From positions 83,408-147,407 of the forward strand of contig JAQUAX010000010.1 in NCBI GenBank assembly GCA_028687035.1: a DNA stretch of 64,000 nt. Direction: 5' to 3'. This DNA is from Dechloromonas sp. Lineage in GTDB: Bacteria; Pseudomonadota; Gammaproteobacteria; Burkholderiales; Rhodocyclaceae. Both the position numbers and the translations under genes were made by a program. Shown piece after piece: positions 63,927-64,000 of the stretch; the stretch's first letter is position 1, and each line of letters begins with the position of its first letter. Below the pieces are notes generated by a model. The model was not told where the DNA came from and did no database searches. It worked only from the letters and a program-made list of their open reading frames with translations.

Positions 63927-64000
63927 CCGGATGAGCCGCAGTATGGCTCAGATGCTGTTGGGTTTTCTAGTTTTGTCCTCCCTATTGGTCTTGGTGGAGC
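63880..64000. mobile_element. Terminus of an IS21-like insertion sequence, partial
   Basis: Two tandem copies of TTTGCA-NNN-AAATCTGACCC (63881-63900 and 63904-63923, 23-bp period), a pattern of the multiple terminal repeats of IS21-family elements. The body would lie beyond the window's right edge. No transposase frame is visible here. Confidence 0.5.

Overview
The window is a high-GC chromosome segment of a betaproteobacterium, probably Rhodocyclales-like. This is inferred from gene content, codon use and the yejBEF, mltD, gltX and tRNA neighbourhood; no marker here fixes the genus. It has three parts.

(1) Positions 1-17280 are host core genome: the 3' part of ftsK, lolA, a GNAT acetyltransferase, rarA, an M14-type zinc peptidase, serS (whose 3' end is triplicated as a 158-bp tandem repeat), a lipoprotein MltF-like lytic transglycosylase, tRNA-Ser(CGA), yejB-yejE-yejF (no yejA in view), mltD, a twice-repeated tRNA-Ala/Glu/Asp operon with a strong promoter, gltX and tRNA-Val(CAC).

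(2) Positions 17203-60756 are a complete-looking siphovirus-type prophage of about 43.5 kb. It is bracketed by a 78-bp identical direct repeat that contains the whole tRNA-Val gene. From the left it carries: an AT-rich array of ATCCACGGGTT repeats and a Xer-like recombinase; DNA packaging (small subunit candidate, TerL, portal, MuF-like protein); one fused protease-scaffold-capsid polyprotein with an internal start; head completion and tail genes, including a -1 frameshift pair; a tape measure protein with two EF-hand loops; modular tail-tip genes; a full diversity-generating retroelement (DGR: variable protein with VR, GRNA-type hairpin, avd, TR, reverse transcriptase); lysis genes (holin candidates, GH19 endolysin, nested Rz/Rz1); an IbrA/IbrB-like pair; a divergent accessory cluster; a CI/Cro/CII immunity region with palindromic operators and a lipoprotein gene behind the repressor; a primase-helicase; an excisionase and the integrase next to the right att. 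Most phage genes overlap by ATGA and appear translationally coupled. Several real genes are shorter than 60 codons.

(3) Positions 60757-64000 are host flank of lower GC. They hold a small Cys-rich ORF, a two-TM coiled-coil protein and a HEPN-like gene whose 5' end runs into direct repeats resembling the terminus of an IS21-type element.

The most notable system is the DGR at 38874-41864, which should diversify the C-terminal lectin-like face of the tail-tip protein. TR and VR align over 110 bp with 14 differences, 13 of them at adenines of TR. Also notable are the head polyprotein, the EF-hands in the tape measure, the duplicated att flank with a truncated tRNA at the left junction, and the three separate tyrosine recombinases in one element.
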